A stretch of DNA of 28,604 nucleotides from UBA940 sp031548515 (GTDB lineage: Bacteria > Bacteroidota > Bacteroidia > Bacteroidales > Rikenellaceae), in contig JAVBRB010000018.1 of NCBI GenBank assembly GCA_031548515.1, positions 1-28,604 on the forward strand, written 5' to 3'. Both the position numbers and the translations under genes were made by a program. Numbering within the stretch: the first letter of the stretch is position 1; the number at the start of each line of letters is the position of its first letter. Positions 15,281 to 23,764 of the stretch are shown here, piece after piece. The notes below the pieces were generated by a model that saw only the letters and a program-made list of their open reading frames with translations, was not told where the DNA came from and did no database searches.

Positions 15281-16156
15281 ATGAGAACTATCCCGTCTTC
15301 GGAACTGATCATCAATGACGACGGCTCCGTTTTCCACCTGCACCTGAAACCTGAACAACTTGCCGACACGGTAATACTCGTTGGCGACCCAGGCAGGGTC
15401 ACCATGATAGCGGAATATCTCGACAGCAAAGAGTTCGACATTTCGAGCCGCGAATTTCACACCGTTACGGGCGCTTACAAAGGCAAACGGATGACAGTCC
15501 TGTCGCACGGGATCGGTACGGACAACATAGATATTGTCGTGACAGAACTCGACGCGCTTGCAAACATCGACTTCGCCACGCGGCAGGAGAAGCCCATGAA
15601 AAAACAGCTCACGATGCTGCGTCTCGGGACCTCGGGCGGGCTGCAGGAAGACCTCAAAATAGGAGATTTCGTCTTTGCCCGCTCGTCGGCGGGGTTCGAC
15701 GGCCTGCTGAATTTCTACGAAGGGCGCGACCAGGTGTGCGACCTTCCGATAGAGCAGGCTTTCATGAAGCATACCGGCTGGAGCGACATACTTCCCAAAC
15801 CATATTTCATCGATGCCGACCGGGGGCTTTTCGAACACTTCCGCGACACTACGAAAGAGGGCATCACAATCTCTGCGCCCGGATTCTATGGTCCGCAAGG
15901 CCGCTGGGTGAGGCTGCGTCCGGCAGATCCGAATCTGAACGAAAAGATTGAATCTTTCCGCTGGGAAGGACGGCGCATCACCAATTTCGAAATGGAAAGT
16001 TCGGCGCTGGCGGGACTATCGGCGCTGATGGGACACCGCGCAGCCACCATCTGTACCATAATCGCCCAAAGGGTGGCCCACGACGCCGAAACCGACTACA
16101 AGCCTTTTGTTGAAAAGATGATAAAAATGTCGTTGGACAAATTAGTCTCGTTCTGA
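15281..16156 (+). CDS. Nucleoside phosphorylase (uridine phosphorylase-like)
   Basis: This 291-residue enzyme of the PNP/UDP phosphorylase family cleaves nucleosides with phosphate in salvage. Landmarks are the phosphate-binding ILVGDPGRV, SHGIGTDNI, RLGTSGGLQ and the nucleoside-binding NFEMESSALAGL near the C-terminus. The FEMES motif and the overall order favour uridine phosphorylase, but the protein is longer than the roughly 250-residue E. coli enzyme, with an insertion around residues 150-210. Substrate is therefore uncertain. It is divergent from the phosphohexomutase gene. An A-rich stretch precedes the ATG in place of a Shine-Dalgarno sequence, as is common in this phylum. No perfect TAnnTTTG box was found for it. 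Confidence 0.87.
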   Translation: MRTIPSSELIINDDGSVFHLHLKPEQLADTVILVGDPGRVTMIAEYLDSKEFDISSREFHTVTGAYKGKRMTVLSHGIGTDNIDIVVTELDALANIDFATRQEKPMKKQLTMLRLGTSGGLQEDLKIGDFVFARSSAGFDGLLNFYEGRDQVCDLPIEQAFMKHTGWSDILPKPYFIDADRGLFEHFRDTTKEGITISAPGFYGPQGRWVRLRPADPNLNEKIESFRWEGRRITNFEMESSALAGLSALMGHRAATICTIIAQRVAHDAETDYKPFVEKMIKMSLDKLVSF

Positions 16157-16166
16157 AAATTATAGC

Positions 16167-16195
16167 TATATTTGAGGATTGAAAAAGGCAATCCT
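16167..16195 (+). promoter_or_regulatory. dnaN promoter -7 box with adjoining inverted repeat
   Basis: TATATTTG (16167-16174) is a perfect Bacteroidota -7 box; the -33 region would lie in the end of the preceding gene and is weak. Directly after it, AGGATTG (16175-16181) and CAATCCT (16189-16195) form a perfect 7-bp inverted repeat with a 7-nt spacer covering the expected transcription start. It could be an operator or a 5' hairpin of the dnaN messenger. Confidence 0.6.
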
Positions 16196-16220
16196 AAAAA
16201 ACGCATAATACATTAATACT

Positions 16221-17345
16221 ATGAAATTCACAGTATCAAGCTCCGCTCTCCTGCAACTGCTGTCGACCACCGGCAAGATCATCAGTTCGAAAAATACGCT
16301 TCCCATACTCGATTATTTCCTGATGGAACTGAAAGGGGGCGAACTAAAAGTCACCGCATCCGACCTCGAAACCACGTTTGTCGGTTCGATTAAAGTAGAC
16401 AACATGGAGCAGGAAGGCCTCATAGCCGCACCGGCCAAACTGATGCTCGACTCGCTGAAAGAATTTTCGGAACAGCCCATCACCCTCGAAGCCAACGACT
16501 CCACATGGGAGATAAAAACCACATGGAAGACCGGTGAAGCTACGATTCCGGGCACTTCCGGCCAGAGCTATCCTGCCGTACAGGCCTTGGGCGACGACAA
16601 GAACGTGCTGACGCTCGACGCCGACCTGCTGGTGAACGGGATCAACAAGACTATTTTCGCCACGGCCGACGACGAACTGCGCCCTGTGATGAACGGCGTG
16701 TTTTTCAGCGTGGACCCCGAAAAGATAACGTTCGTGGCCACGGACGCACATAAACTGGTACGCTATGTTGCAGAGCACGCATCCGGAACCACCGCATCGT
16801 TCATCCTGCCCAAGAAACCGGCAAACCTGCTGAAAAACACCCTGCTAAAAGAAAACGGCGAAATTACCGCCGAATTCGACACCAAGAACGTTGTGTTCCA
16901 TATCGGCAGCTACACTATGGTGTGCCGCCTGATCGAAGGGAATTATCCGAACTACAACGCGGTTATCCCTGCAGCCAACCCCAACAAGGTGATAGTCGAC
17001 CGCGTGGAACTTCTGAACGGCATCAAGCGCGTCGCGGTCTGCTCGAACCAGGCCACGAACCTCATAAAACTGGAGATCAAGGCCAACCACATAGATTTGC
17101 TCGCGCAGGACTTGGATTTCTCTGTTTCGGCGCGCGAATCGGTTTCGGCGGCTTACGAAGGCGACCCTATAACCATCGGGTTCAAATCTACGTTCCTGGT
17201 CGAAATACTGGCTAATATCGAAACACCGAGCGTGGTGATGGAACTGGCCGACTCTACACGTGCGGGCGTGTTCAAGCCGGTATACGACGACAAGCAGCCC
17301 AACGACACGCTGATGCTGCTGATGCCGATGATGATCAATGCCTAG
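16221..17345 (+). CDS. dnaN: DNA polymerase III beta subunit (sliding clamp)
   Basis: This is the ring-shaped clamp that tethers polymerase and other replication and repair proteins to DNA. Its 374 residues are the usual length for three clamp domains. It starts MKFTVSSSALLQLLSTTGKI, with conserved NTLPILDYFL, VTASDLETT, FATADDELRPVMNGV, FVATDAHKLVRY and EGNYPNYNAVIP. The C-terminus LMLLMPMMINA corresponds to the conserved partner-binding end. No dnaA or origin-like repeats are seen nearby, so in this genome dnaN is away from a classical dnaA-dnaN arrangement within this window. It leads a cluster with an exonuclease and a LysM protein gene. Confidence 0.97.
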   Translation: MKFTVSSSALLQLLSTTGKIISSKNTLPILDYFLMELKGGELKVTASDLETTFVGSIKVDNMEQEGLIAAPAKLMLDSLKEFSEQPITLEANDSTWEIKTTWKTGEATIPGTSGQSYPAVQALGDDKNVLTLDADLLVNGINKTIFATADDELRPVMNGVFFSVDPEKITFVATDAHKLVRYVAEHASGTTASFILPKKPANLLKNTLLKENGEITAEFDTKNVVFHIGSYTMVCRLIEGNYPNYNAVIPAANPNKVIVDRVELLNGIKRVAVCSNQATNLIKLEIKANHIDLLAQDLDFSVSARESVSAAYEGDPITIGFKSTFLVEILANIETPSVVMELADSTRAGVFKPVYDDKQPNDTLMLLMPMMINA

Positions 17346-17355
17346 GGCCTGACGG

Positions 17356-18123
17356 ATGCAGCTCAAACTCAAGAACCCAATAATATTCTTCGATCTCGAA
17401 ACCACCGGTATCGACATTTCGCGCGACCGCATCGTCGAGATATCGCTTGTGAAAATATTGGTCAACGGCGACAAGGAGGTAAAAACACGGCGTGTCAATC
17501 CTGAAATGCCTATTCCCGCCGAAGCGTCGGCGATACACGGCATATACGACGACGACGTTAAGGATTGCCCGGCGTTCCGCGCGATCGCCAAATCGCTGGC
17601 CAACTACATGGAGGGGAGCGACCTCGGGGGCTTCAATTCCAATAAATTCGACATTCCGCTGCTAGTGGAGGAATTTATCAGGGCAGGTGTGGATGTGGAC
17701 TTCAAGAAACGACGCTTCGTGGACGTGCAGAACATATTCCACATGAAGGAGCGCCGCACGCTCGAAGCCGCCTATAAGTTCTACTGCGACAAAGAGTTGG
17801 AGAACGCACACTCTGCCGAAGCCGACGTGTTGGCTACGCACGAAGTGCTCGAAGCGCAACTCGACCGCTACACGGATCTGGAAAACGACATACAGTTCCT
17901 TTCGGACTTCTCGGCCCGCGACAACTGCGCCGACTATGCCGGAAGGATCCTGTTCGACGACAAAGGAGTTGAAGTATTCTCTTTCGGGAAGCACAAAGGA
18001 CGCAGCGTCGCCGAAGTGTTCGAAAAAGAACCCAGCTACTACAACTGGATGATGGACGGCGATTTCCCCGGATATACCAAGAAAGTCATTACCGAAATCC
18101 GCCTGCGGGGCGCAAAAAAATAA
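17356..18123 (+). CDS. DEDDh 3'-5' exonuclease with ExoX-like C-terminal domain
   Basis: This is a 255-residue DnaQ-superfamily exonuclease that removes nucleotides from DNA 3' ends using two metals. The catalytic residues are present: FFDLETTG (Asp13, Glu15), SNKFDIPLL (Asp about 99) and the His/Asp pair in AHSAEADVLATHEV (about 152 and 157). The C-terminal segment SFGKHKGRSVAEVFEKEPSYYNWMM matches the small domain found behind the nuclease in ExoX-type proteins. It starts 10 nt after the dnaN stop, so it may act with the clamp in proofreading or repair; that partnership is inferred from position. It is distinct from PolC-type epsilon fusions. Confidence 0.92.
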   Translation: MQLKLKNPIIFFDLETTGIDISRDRIVEISLVKILVNGDKEVKTRRVNPEMPIPAEASAIHGIYDDDVKDCPAFRAIAKSLANYMEGSDLGGFNSNKFDIPLLVEEFIRAGVDVDFKKRRFVDVQNIFHMKERRTLEAAYKFYCDKELENAHSAEADVLATHEVLEAQLDRYTDLENDIQFLSDFSARDNCADYAGRILFDDKGVEVFSFGKHKGRSVAEVFEKEPSYYNWMMDGDFPGYTKKVITEIRLRGAKK

Positions 18124-18128
18124 GCAGG

Positions 18129-19919
18129 ATGCAACGTATTCTTCCAATAATCATTGCGATAACTGTCCTCGCCTCTTGTCCCGCAAAAGCGCAGAATACC
18201 TCTCTGCAGAAATCGGAGAGCATCGTGCATATCGACGGGGAAAACTACTGGGTGCACACCGTTAAAGCAGGCGAAACATTCTATTCGCTGTCGAAACTCT
18301 ACGGAGTCTCTGAAGAAGATATAAAAAACAACAATCCGCTCGCAAGGGAAGGCCTCAAAGCCGGGCAGGTGATCAAAATTCCGGCACGGCAGCAGGAGGA
18401 AACCCGCAAGCAGTCGAAAGTATTCGATGAGTATATCGTCAGGGCGGGGGAAACGGCCTACTCGATAGCCCGCAATCACGGAATCTCGTTGACTACGCTG
18501 GTGGAAGACAATCCGGGCATCGACCCTACGTTGCTGTCCACCGGACAGGTGCTGCTGATGAGGAAAAAGGAGATAGGCGGAACGCAATCATGGCAGGTGA
18601 CCAAACAATGGGAGGAATACCGCGACGCCGCCAACCAGGTTTCCGACGAATATGCCTACCATATGGTCAAACCCGGAGAAACGCTCTACTCGCTCAGCCG
18701 CATGTACGGAGTGCCGCGCACTACCATCGAAGAGATGAACCAACTGAAAGAAGGGGACGGACTCAAGGCAAACAGTATCATACGCATACCCTCCGGATCG
18801 GCTCCGCAGGAGGAGGGAGTGCAGCAGGGAGTAGCTGCGGGAGAACAGGCAGACTTCGCTTCGGACAGGACCAAATCATACGACCGCGGCGTTCCGAACA
18901 TCGCCATAATGCTGCCGCTCGAATCATCGGACGGCTCGAACGCTGATTTCATCGACTTTTACAGAGGTTCGCTGCTCGCGTTCGACGACATGAAAGCCGA
19001 CGGACATTCAGCGAACGTCACGCTGTACAACACCGCTAAATCAGCCGAGAAGGTGCGCGGGATAGTCACTTCGGCCGGTTTTGTCAACACGGACCTTATC
19101 ATCGGCCCCATCTACGAACCAGCCCTGGGTCCGGCGGTGCAGTTCGCCGACGGATACGGGATCCCGATAGTTTCGCCACTGGCGTCAGTGAAAGATATCG
19201 ACAGCGAAATGCTGTACCAGATGGCTCCCGAGCCAGCTACCAAGTACGACAAGGTGCGCAGCATGTTAGCCGGAGGCAAAAACATTATCCTGGTATCGTC
19301 CGGCGCTGGTGACGACAAAGAATTCGAACGCGAAATAACGGCTGAACTCGGCAGCGGCAACTACGGTCGTTTTACGGTCGGATCGGGCAATATGACTTCG
19401 CTTATAGACTGGAACCGCGAGAATGTGTTCATTGTGCTGGCAGGAACCGAATTAGGTGTGGACAAGGCGCTCGCAAGCATCAGTTCGGCCTATAACAATG
19501 CCTCCGCAAGACTCTCACGCAAAGCCGACATCAAGGTCATCGGCAGTTCACGGTGGGCTGGATACAATTCAGGCTCAATTGACAAGAACCTTTTCTTCAA
19601 ACTCAACGTCTGCTTCGTCACTTCTTATTATATAGACCGTTCCGACCCTATCGTGGCGCGTTTCGAGGGACGCTACCTCGAAGCTTACGGCGAATTCCCA
19701 TCAAGATCGGCATACAGGGGTTACGACGCGGTGAAATTATTCGGCGGGGCGCTTTCATGCCAGGGGAGTTCGTTCGACCAGAAACTCGAACAGGTCAGCA
19801 CCCGATCTCCGCTGCAAACTCCCTACAGGTTCGTGCAGACAGGCGGCGCGCGGCGGCATGTCAACGACCAGTGGGCGTTGGTATCGTTCAACAGCAATTA
19901 CGATATAGAGGTGAGGTAA
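18129..19919 (+). CDS. Exported protein with three LysM domains and a periplasmic-binding-like domain
   Basis: The 596-residue exported protein has a signal sequence that contains LASC, a possible lipobox at Cys17, and then AKAQ, a possible signal peptidase I site, so anchoring is ambiguous. Three LysM peptidoglycan-binding domains follow: VHTVKAGETFYSLSKLYGV (about 42-87), YIVRAGETAYSIARNHGI (about 101-146) and YHMVKPGETLYSLSRMYGV (about 177-221). From about residue 255 there is a type I periplasmic-binding-protein fold, opening PNIAIMLPLE and including DLIIGPIYEPALGP, comparable to the LpoA or amino-acid-binding class. A wall-bound regulator of peptidoglycan synthesis is plausible but unproven. 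It begins 5 nt after the exonuclease stop. Confidence 0.85.
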   Translation: MQRILPIIIAITVLASCPAKAQNTSLQKSESIVHIDGENYWVHTVKAGETFYSLSKLYGVSEEDIKNNNPLAREGLKAGQVIKIPARQQEETRKQSKVFDEYIVRAGETAYSIARNHGISLTTLVEDNPGIDPTLLSTGQVLLMRKKEIGGTQSWQVTKQWEEYRDAANQVSDEYAYHMVKPGETLYSLSRMYGVPRTTIEEMNQLKEGDGLKANSIIRIPSGSAPQEEGVQQGVAAGEQADFASDRTKSYDRGVPNIAIMLPLESSDGSNADFIDFYRGSLLAFDDMKADGHSANVTLYNTAKSAEKVRGIVTSAGFVNTDLIIGPIYEPALGPAVQFADGYGIPIVSPLASVKDIDSEMLYQMAPEPATKYDKVRSMLAGGKNIILVSSGAGDDKEFEREITAELGSGNYGRFTVGSGNMTSLIDWNRENVFIVLAGTELGVDKALASISSAYNNASARLSRKADIKVIGSSRWAGYNSGSIDKNLFFKLNVCFVTSYYIDRSDPIVARFEGRYLEAYGEFPSRSAYRGYDAVKLFGGALSCQGSSFDQKLEQVSTRSPLQTPYRFVQTGGARRHVNDQWALVSFNSNYDIEVR

Positions 19920-20022
19920 AAAAAGACGCGAGGCAAGACAATATGTGTGCCGGCCGGTGGAATCCCTTTCTCGTGGAGGAGCGCCCGAAGTGCGGGGTTA
20001 CTGCTATCCCAAAGCAACTACA

Positions 20023-20049
20023 AAGAAGGACGCCGTGAGCGTCCTTCTT
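20023..20049. terminator. Bidirectional terminator between convergent genes
   Basis: AAGAAGGACGC (20023-20033) and GCGTCCTTCTT (20039-20049) form a perfect 11-bp stem with a 5-nt loop, CGTGA. It ends transcription of the LysM protein gene (plus) and typA (minus). The stretch before it (19920-20022) holds no convincing gene. Confidence 0.8.
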
Positions 20050-20071
20050 CTGTTTGCGGTCCGATGTAGAT

Positions 20072-21871
20072 CTATTTCGCAGCCCTTTTACGGTCGTTCT
20101 CGTCGAGGAGTATCTTGCGCAGGCGCATCGAATGTGGCGTTACCTCGACATATTCGTCATTCTTTATATATTCCAAAGCCTCTTCAAGCGAGAACAGCAC
20201 GGGAGGGGCGATGCTCACCTTGTCGTCGGAGCCGCTGGCACGCATATTGGTCAGTTTCTTGCTCTTTGTCAGGTTGACGACCATATCCTCGCTGCGGGTG
20301 CTTTCGCCGACGACCTGCCCGGCATAGATATCGTCGCCCGACGAGACGAAGAATTTACCGCGGTCCTGCAATTTGTTTATGGCATAGGCGTAAGCAGTTC
20401 CGGTTTCCATGGCGATTATCGAGCCGTTGACGCGCGTTTCCATCTCACCCTTCCATGGTTCGAAGCCTCGCAGGCGATGAGCCATGATAGCTTCTCCGGC
20501 GGTGGCTGTCAACATATTGCTGCGCAGGCCGATGATGCCGCGAGAGGGTATCTCGAATTCCAGGCGGGTCCGGTCACCAACGGTTTCCATCTTAAGAAGC
20601 GTTCCTTTACGCTTGGTGACCATCTCGATGGCGCGGCCCGAATGCTCTTCGGGAAGGTCTATCGTCAGTTCCTCTACCGGCTCGCACTTGCGCCCGTCTA
20701 TCTCCTTCACGATGACCTGGGGCTGTCCGACCTGCAGTTCGTAACCCTCGCGGCGCATGGTCTCGATCAGCACCGAGAGATGCAGCACGCCGCGGCCGAA
20801 AACAATGAAACTGTCGGCGGTCTGACCAGGTTGGACTCGCAGTGCGAGATTCTTTTCGAGTTCGCGGTCGAGGCGCTCCTTCAGGTGGCGCGATGTTACG
20901 AATTTCCCGTCTTTACCAAAAAACGGCGAGTCATTGATAGTAAACAACATACTCATCGTCGGCTCGTCTATCGCGATAGGCTCCAGCGGTTCGGGATTTT
21001 CGTAGTCGCAGATGGTGTCGCCAATCTCGAAACCGTCGATACCAACCAGCGCACAGATCTCGCCGCATTGCACTTCGTCGACCTTCGATTTGCCCAGGCC
21101 GTCGAAAACCATCAGTTCCTTTACGCGCGTTTTGACCATAGTCTTGCCGTCGCGCTTGGCAAGGGTGACGCTCTGGCCGCTGCGCAGTGTTCCGCGCGTC
21201 AGTTTGCCGACCGCGATGCGGCCGATATAAGAAGAGTACTCCAACGAGGTTATAAGCAATTGCGGAGTCCCTTCAGCAACCGCGGGAGCAGGTATATCGT
21301 CGATAATGACATTGAGCAGTGGAATAATGCTGTCGGTCTTTTCATTGGCCTTGTGCGACATCCAGCCTTGTTTGGCGCTGCCGTAGACCGTGCGGAAATC
21401 GAGTTGTTCCTCGGTAGCGTCGAGATCGAACATCAGGTCGAAAACCTGCTCGTGGACATACTCCGGACGGCAATTGGGCTTGTCGACCTTGTTGATGACA
21501 ACGATGGGTTTCTTGCCGAGCGCCAGCGCCTTCTGCAACACGAAACGAGTCTGGGGCATGGTTCCCTCGAAAGCGTCGACCAACAGCAATACGCCGTCGG
21601 CCATATTCAGCACGCGCTCTACCTCTCCTCCGAAATCGGAGTGCCCGGGCGTGTCTATAATATTGATCTTATAACCGTTATAATTCACCGAAACGTTCTT
21701 CGCAAGGATCGTTATGCCGCGCTCACGTTCGATATCGTTGTTGTCCATTATGAGGTCGCCGCCGCCCTGGCCCTCGCGCATCAGTTGCCCCTGGTATATC
21801 ATCTTGTCTACGAGTGTCGTCTTACCGTGGTCCACGTGCGCTATGATGGCGATATTTCTAATTTTTTGCAT
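20072..21871 (-). CDS. typA: Ribosome-associated GTPase TypA/BipA
   Basis: This is a 599-residue translational GTPase of the EF-G-like TypA/BipA family, which binds the 70S ribosome and assists large-subunit assembly and stress growth. The P-loop AHVDHGKT is at 11-18, the switch I region follows with RERGIT, DTPGH is at 73-77 and NKVD at 127-130. SAKQGW follows as the G5-like region. C-terminal family motifs include FIVFGRGVLHLSVLIE and the BipA-specific end region around RMRKILLDENDRKRAAK-type sequence. Length and order are normal. A perfect -7 box lies just upstream, directly behind the metK terminator. Confidence 0.97.
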   Translation of the reverse strand: MQKIRNIAIIAHVDHGKTTLVDKMIYQGQLMREGQGGGDLIMDNNDIERERGITILAKNVSVNYNGYKINIIDTPGHSDFGGEVERVLNMADGVLLLVDAFEGTMPQTRFVLQKALALGKKPIVVINKVDKPNCRPEYVHEQVFDLMFDLDATEEQLDFRTVYGSAKQGWMSHKANEKTDSIIPLLNVIIDDIPAPAVAEGTPQLLITSLEYSSYIGRIAVGKLTRGTLRSGQSVTLAKRDGKTMVKTRVKELMVFDGLGKSKVDEVQCGEICALVGIDGFEIGDTICDYENPEPLEPIAIDEPTMSMLFTINDSPFFGKDGKFVTSRHLKERLDRELEKNLALRVQPGQTADSFIVFGRGVLHLSVLIETMRREGYELQVGQPQVIVKEIDGRKCEPVEELTIDLPEEHSGRAIEMVTKRKGTLLKMETVGDRTRLEFEIPSRGIIGLRSNMLTATAGEAIMAHRLRGFEPWKGEMETRVNGSIIAMETGTAYAYAINKLQDRGKFFVSSGDDIYAGQVVGESTRSEDMVVNLTKSKKLTNMRASGSDDKVSIAPPVLFSLEEALEYIKNDEYVEVTPHSMRLRKILLDENDRKRAAK

Positions 21872-21894
21872 CTATTCTGTTTTTTTCGAACGGG

Positions 21895-21902
21895 CAAAGA
21901 TA
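21895..21902 (-). promoter_or_regulatory. typA promoter -7 box
   Basis: The minus strand reads TATCTTTG, a perfect TAnnTTTG box, about 23 nt before the typA start. The matching -33 position would fall inside the metK terminator hairpin and shows no good TTTG. Confidence 0.55.
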
Positions 21903-21905
21903 CGA

Positions 21906-21933
21906 AAAAGGATGCCGTTCAGGGCATCCTTTT
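21906..21933 (-). terminator. metK terminator
   Basis: Perfect 11-bp arms AAAAGGATGCC (21906-21916) and GGCATCCTTTT (21923-21933) enclose a 6-nt loop. On the minus strand the hairpin is followed by a run of T and lies 27 nt after the metK stop. Confidence 0.85.
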
Positions 21934-21960
21934 CTGTTTTTTTATTTAAGTACCTAAATA

Positions 21961-23250
21961 TTAAAGATCGAACTCCTTCTTTATGTTTCCAGCATCGTCC
22001 AGTTTCTCCCATGCGAAGAACTCCACGTCACGCTCTACCTCGGAACCGTTTTCAATAAACTTCACTTTTTGGGTGTAAGGGCGGTTGCCGAAATGGCCGT
22101 ATGACGCCGTCGCCTCGAAGATAGGATTCTTCAGACCGAACTTTTTCACTATCGACGCCGGACGCATATCAAACAGTTGCCCGATCCGTTCGGCTATCTC
22201 TCCGTCCGAAATTTTCACATTCGAGGTGCCGTAAGTATCGACATATATGCTCAGCGGCTGTGCGATACCGATGGCGTAGGAAACCTGTACCATCATTTCG
22301 TCGGCAACACCGGCTGCAACCATGTTTTTTGCGATGTAGCGTGCCATGTAAGCCGCCGAACGGTCGACTTTCGATGAATCCTTGCCTGAGAAAGCTCCAC
22401 CGCCATGGGCGCCGCGGCCTCCGTACGTATCGACTATTATCTTACGGCCGGTAACCCCGGAATCGCCATGAGGGCCGCCGATGACGAACTTGCCGGTCGG
22501 GTTGACGTGCAGGATATAGTCGGCGCCGATAAGAGCCGCAAGCTGGTCGCCAGCCCTTTCGAGGCGAGACTTCACACGCGGGATCAGGATGGTGCGAACG
22601 TCCTCGCGTATACGTGCGCACATCTCCCTCTCGGCGTCCTTGCTTGAAATGCCGCCGCCCCCCTTGATGAATTCGTCGTGCTGGGTCGACACCACGATAG
22701 TATGTACGCGCAAGGGCTTGCGGTCGTCGCCGTACTCGATGGTCACCTGGCTCTTGGCGTCGGGACGCAGGTATGTCATAACCTCTCCCTGGCGACGAAT
22801 ATCAGCCAGTTCCTTGAGTATCACGTGCGAAAGTATCAACGTCGCCGGCATGAACTCGCGCGTTTCGTTGATGGCGTAGCCGAACATGATGCCCTGGTCG
22901 CCCGCGCCCTGCTCTTCGGCCGTTTCACGCACGACACCCTGGTTGATATCGGCACTCTGTTCGTGTATGGCAGAAAGCACGCCGCACGAATTACCGTCGA
23001 ACATGTATTCGCTCTTCGTGTAGCCGATGCGGTTGATAACCCGGCGCGTTGTGGTCTGGATGTCGACATAAGCCTCGCTGCGAACCTCTCCGGCGACGAC
23101 TACCAGTCCGGTAGTGCAAAGAGTCTCGCACGCAACCTTGGAGTTAGGGTCGCGGCGCAGGAATTCGTCGAGAACGGCGTCTGAAATCTGGTCTGAAACT
23201 TTATCGGGGTGCCCCTCGGACACCGACTCCGATGTAAATAAAAAACCCAT
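21961..23250 (-). CDS. metK: S-adenosylmethionine synthetase
   Basis: This enzyme makes S-adenosylmethionine from methionine and ATP. It has 429 residues, longer than the E. coli enzyme (384) but in the range I recall for Bacteroidota. Signature motifs are SEGHPDK near the N-terminus (GHPDK 13-17), GAGDQGIMFGYA (the family GDQG motif), VNPTGKFVIGGPHGDSG, GGGAFSGKDSSKVDRS and YGHFGNRPY. ATG 23250 is supported by the conserved start MGFLFTSESVSEGHPDK. A -7 box about 300 nt upstream implies a long structured leader, a possible control point. Confidence 0.97.
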   Translation of the reverse strand: MGFLFTSESVSEGHPDKVSDQISDAVLDEFLRRDPNSKVACETLCTTGLVVVAGEVRSEAYVDIQTTTRRVINRIGYTKSEYMFDGNSCGVLSAIHEQSADINQGVVRETAEEQGAGDQGIMFGYAINETREFMPATLILSHVILKELADIRRQGEVMTYLRPDAKSQVTIEYGDDRKPLRVHTIVVSTQHDEFIKGGGGISSKDAEREMCARIREDVRTILIPRVKSRLERAGDQLAALIGADYILHVNPTGKFVIGGPHGDSGVTGRKIIVDTYGGRGAHGGGAFSGKDSSKVDRSAAYMARYIAKNMVAAGVADEMMVQVSYAIGIAQPLSIYVDTYGTSNVKISDGEIAERIGQLFDMRPASIVKKFGLKNPIFEATASYGHFGNRPYTQKVKFIENGSEVERDVEFFAWEKLDDAGNIKKEFDL

Positions 23251-23545
23251 TTTAGGTCAATTTAAAAGGTTAAACGACTAAAACGGGAAGGATTGGCGGG
23301 TGTAAATGCAATAATAAAGTGTGCTTCTTTAGCGCTTTTTTATTGTGGTTGCAATCGGCCAAATCTTTCCACATTTAAACGTATTTTCATGGATAAGTAC
23401 TCTCTAAAGTTTAATTATTATGGATATCCGCCTCGTGAATCCTTATCCATAATCCACGTTAAACGGCTTTTTCAAAGCCGCGGCGTCCGATCACCCATAC
23501 TGAAGTCTTTCCATGCGGTCAGGGAAGGACTACGATTGATGTATC
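23251..23545 (-). promoter_or_regulatory. Structured metK leader with alternative hairpins
   Basis: This roughly 290-nt gene-free stretch lies between metK and its apparent promoter. On the minus strand, in order, it holds three elements. The first is a hairpin with arms at 23523-23531 and 23504-23512 (8 of 9 paired). The second is a 7-bp CGGCTTT/AAAGCCG hairpin (about 23464-23480). The third is a segment at 23442-23453 that can pair perfectly either with 23417-23426 (10 bp) or with 23389-23397 (9 bp); the two pairings exclude each other. This is the layout of a switching leader. It does not match the S-box, SAM-II or SAM/SAH consensus as I remember them. A plus-strand frame here (23389-23559) has no supporting features. 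Confidence 0.5.
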
Positions 23546-23550
23546 GGGTA

Positions 23551-23558
23551 CAAAGGTA
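23551..23558 (-). promoter_or_regulatory. metK promoter -7 box
   Basis: The minus strand reads TACCTTTG, a perfect TAnnTTTG box. No clear -33 TTTG stands at the right distance. Transcription would start near 23545, giving a leader of about 290 nt. Confidence 0.55.
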
Positions 23559-23657
23559 AGAAAAATTTGATAAATCGGATGGATTGGAACCAATTTTTCA
23601 TGCCGGGCGGGCGTTTCGCTTATCATTGGATTAAATAACGAAAAAATCACGCACCAG

Positions 23658-23689
23658 TTGCGCCGCCGCCCAGGAAAAACGTATCTTTG
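23658..23689 (+). promoter_or_regulatory. Promoter for the lipoprotein gene
   Basis: TTG (23658-23660) and TATCTTTG (23682-23689), 21 bp apart, match the Bacteroidota promoter pattern. The expected transcript begins about 70 nt before the lipoprotein start codon. Confidence 0.7.
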
Positions 23690-23764
23690 CAGATAAAACA
23701 ATTAGTTTCGTCGATAAAATACACTAACATATAGACAAATAACCCTATTTTAATGAATTACAAT

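Noticed and set aside
19942..20037. A 31-codon plus-strand frame before the typA terminator
   Set aside because: No ribosome-binding site, signal or motif, and it runs into the terminator stem.
20054..21949. A 631-codon open frame on the plus strand, antisense to typA
   Set aside because: It is the mirror of a highly conserved GC-rich gene whose codon bias suppresses stops on the opposite strand; it has no recognisable domain and crosses the typA promoter.
23293..23559. An 88-codon plus-strand frame in the metK/lipoprotein spacer
   Set aside because: No promoter, ribosome-binding site or motif; it overlaps the structured metK leader, whose hairpins explain the sequence better.
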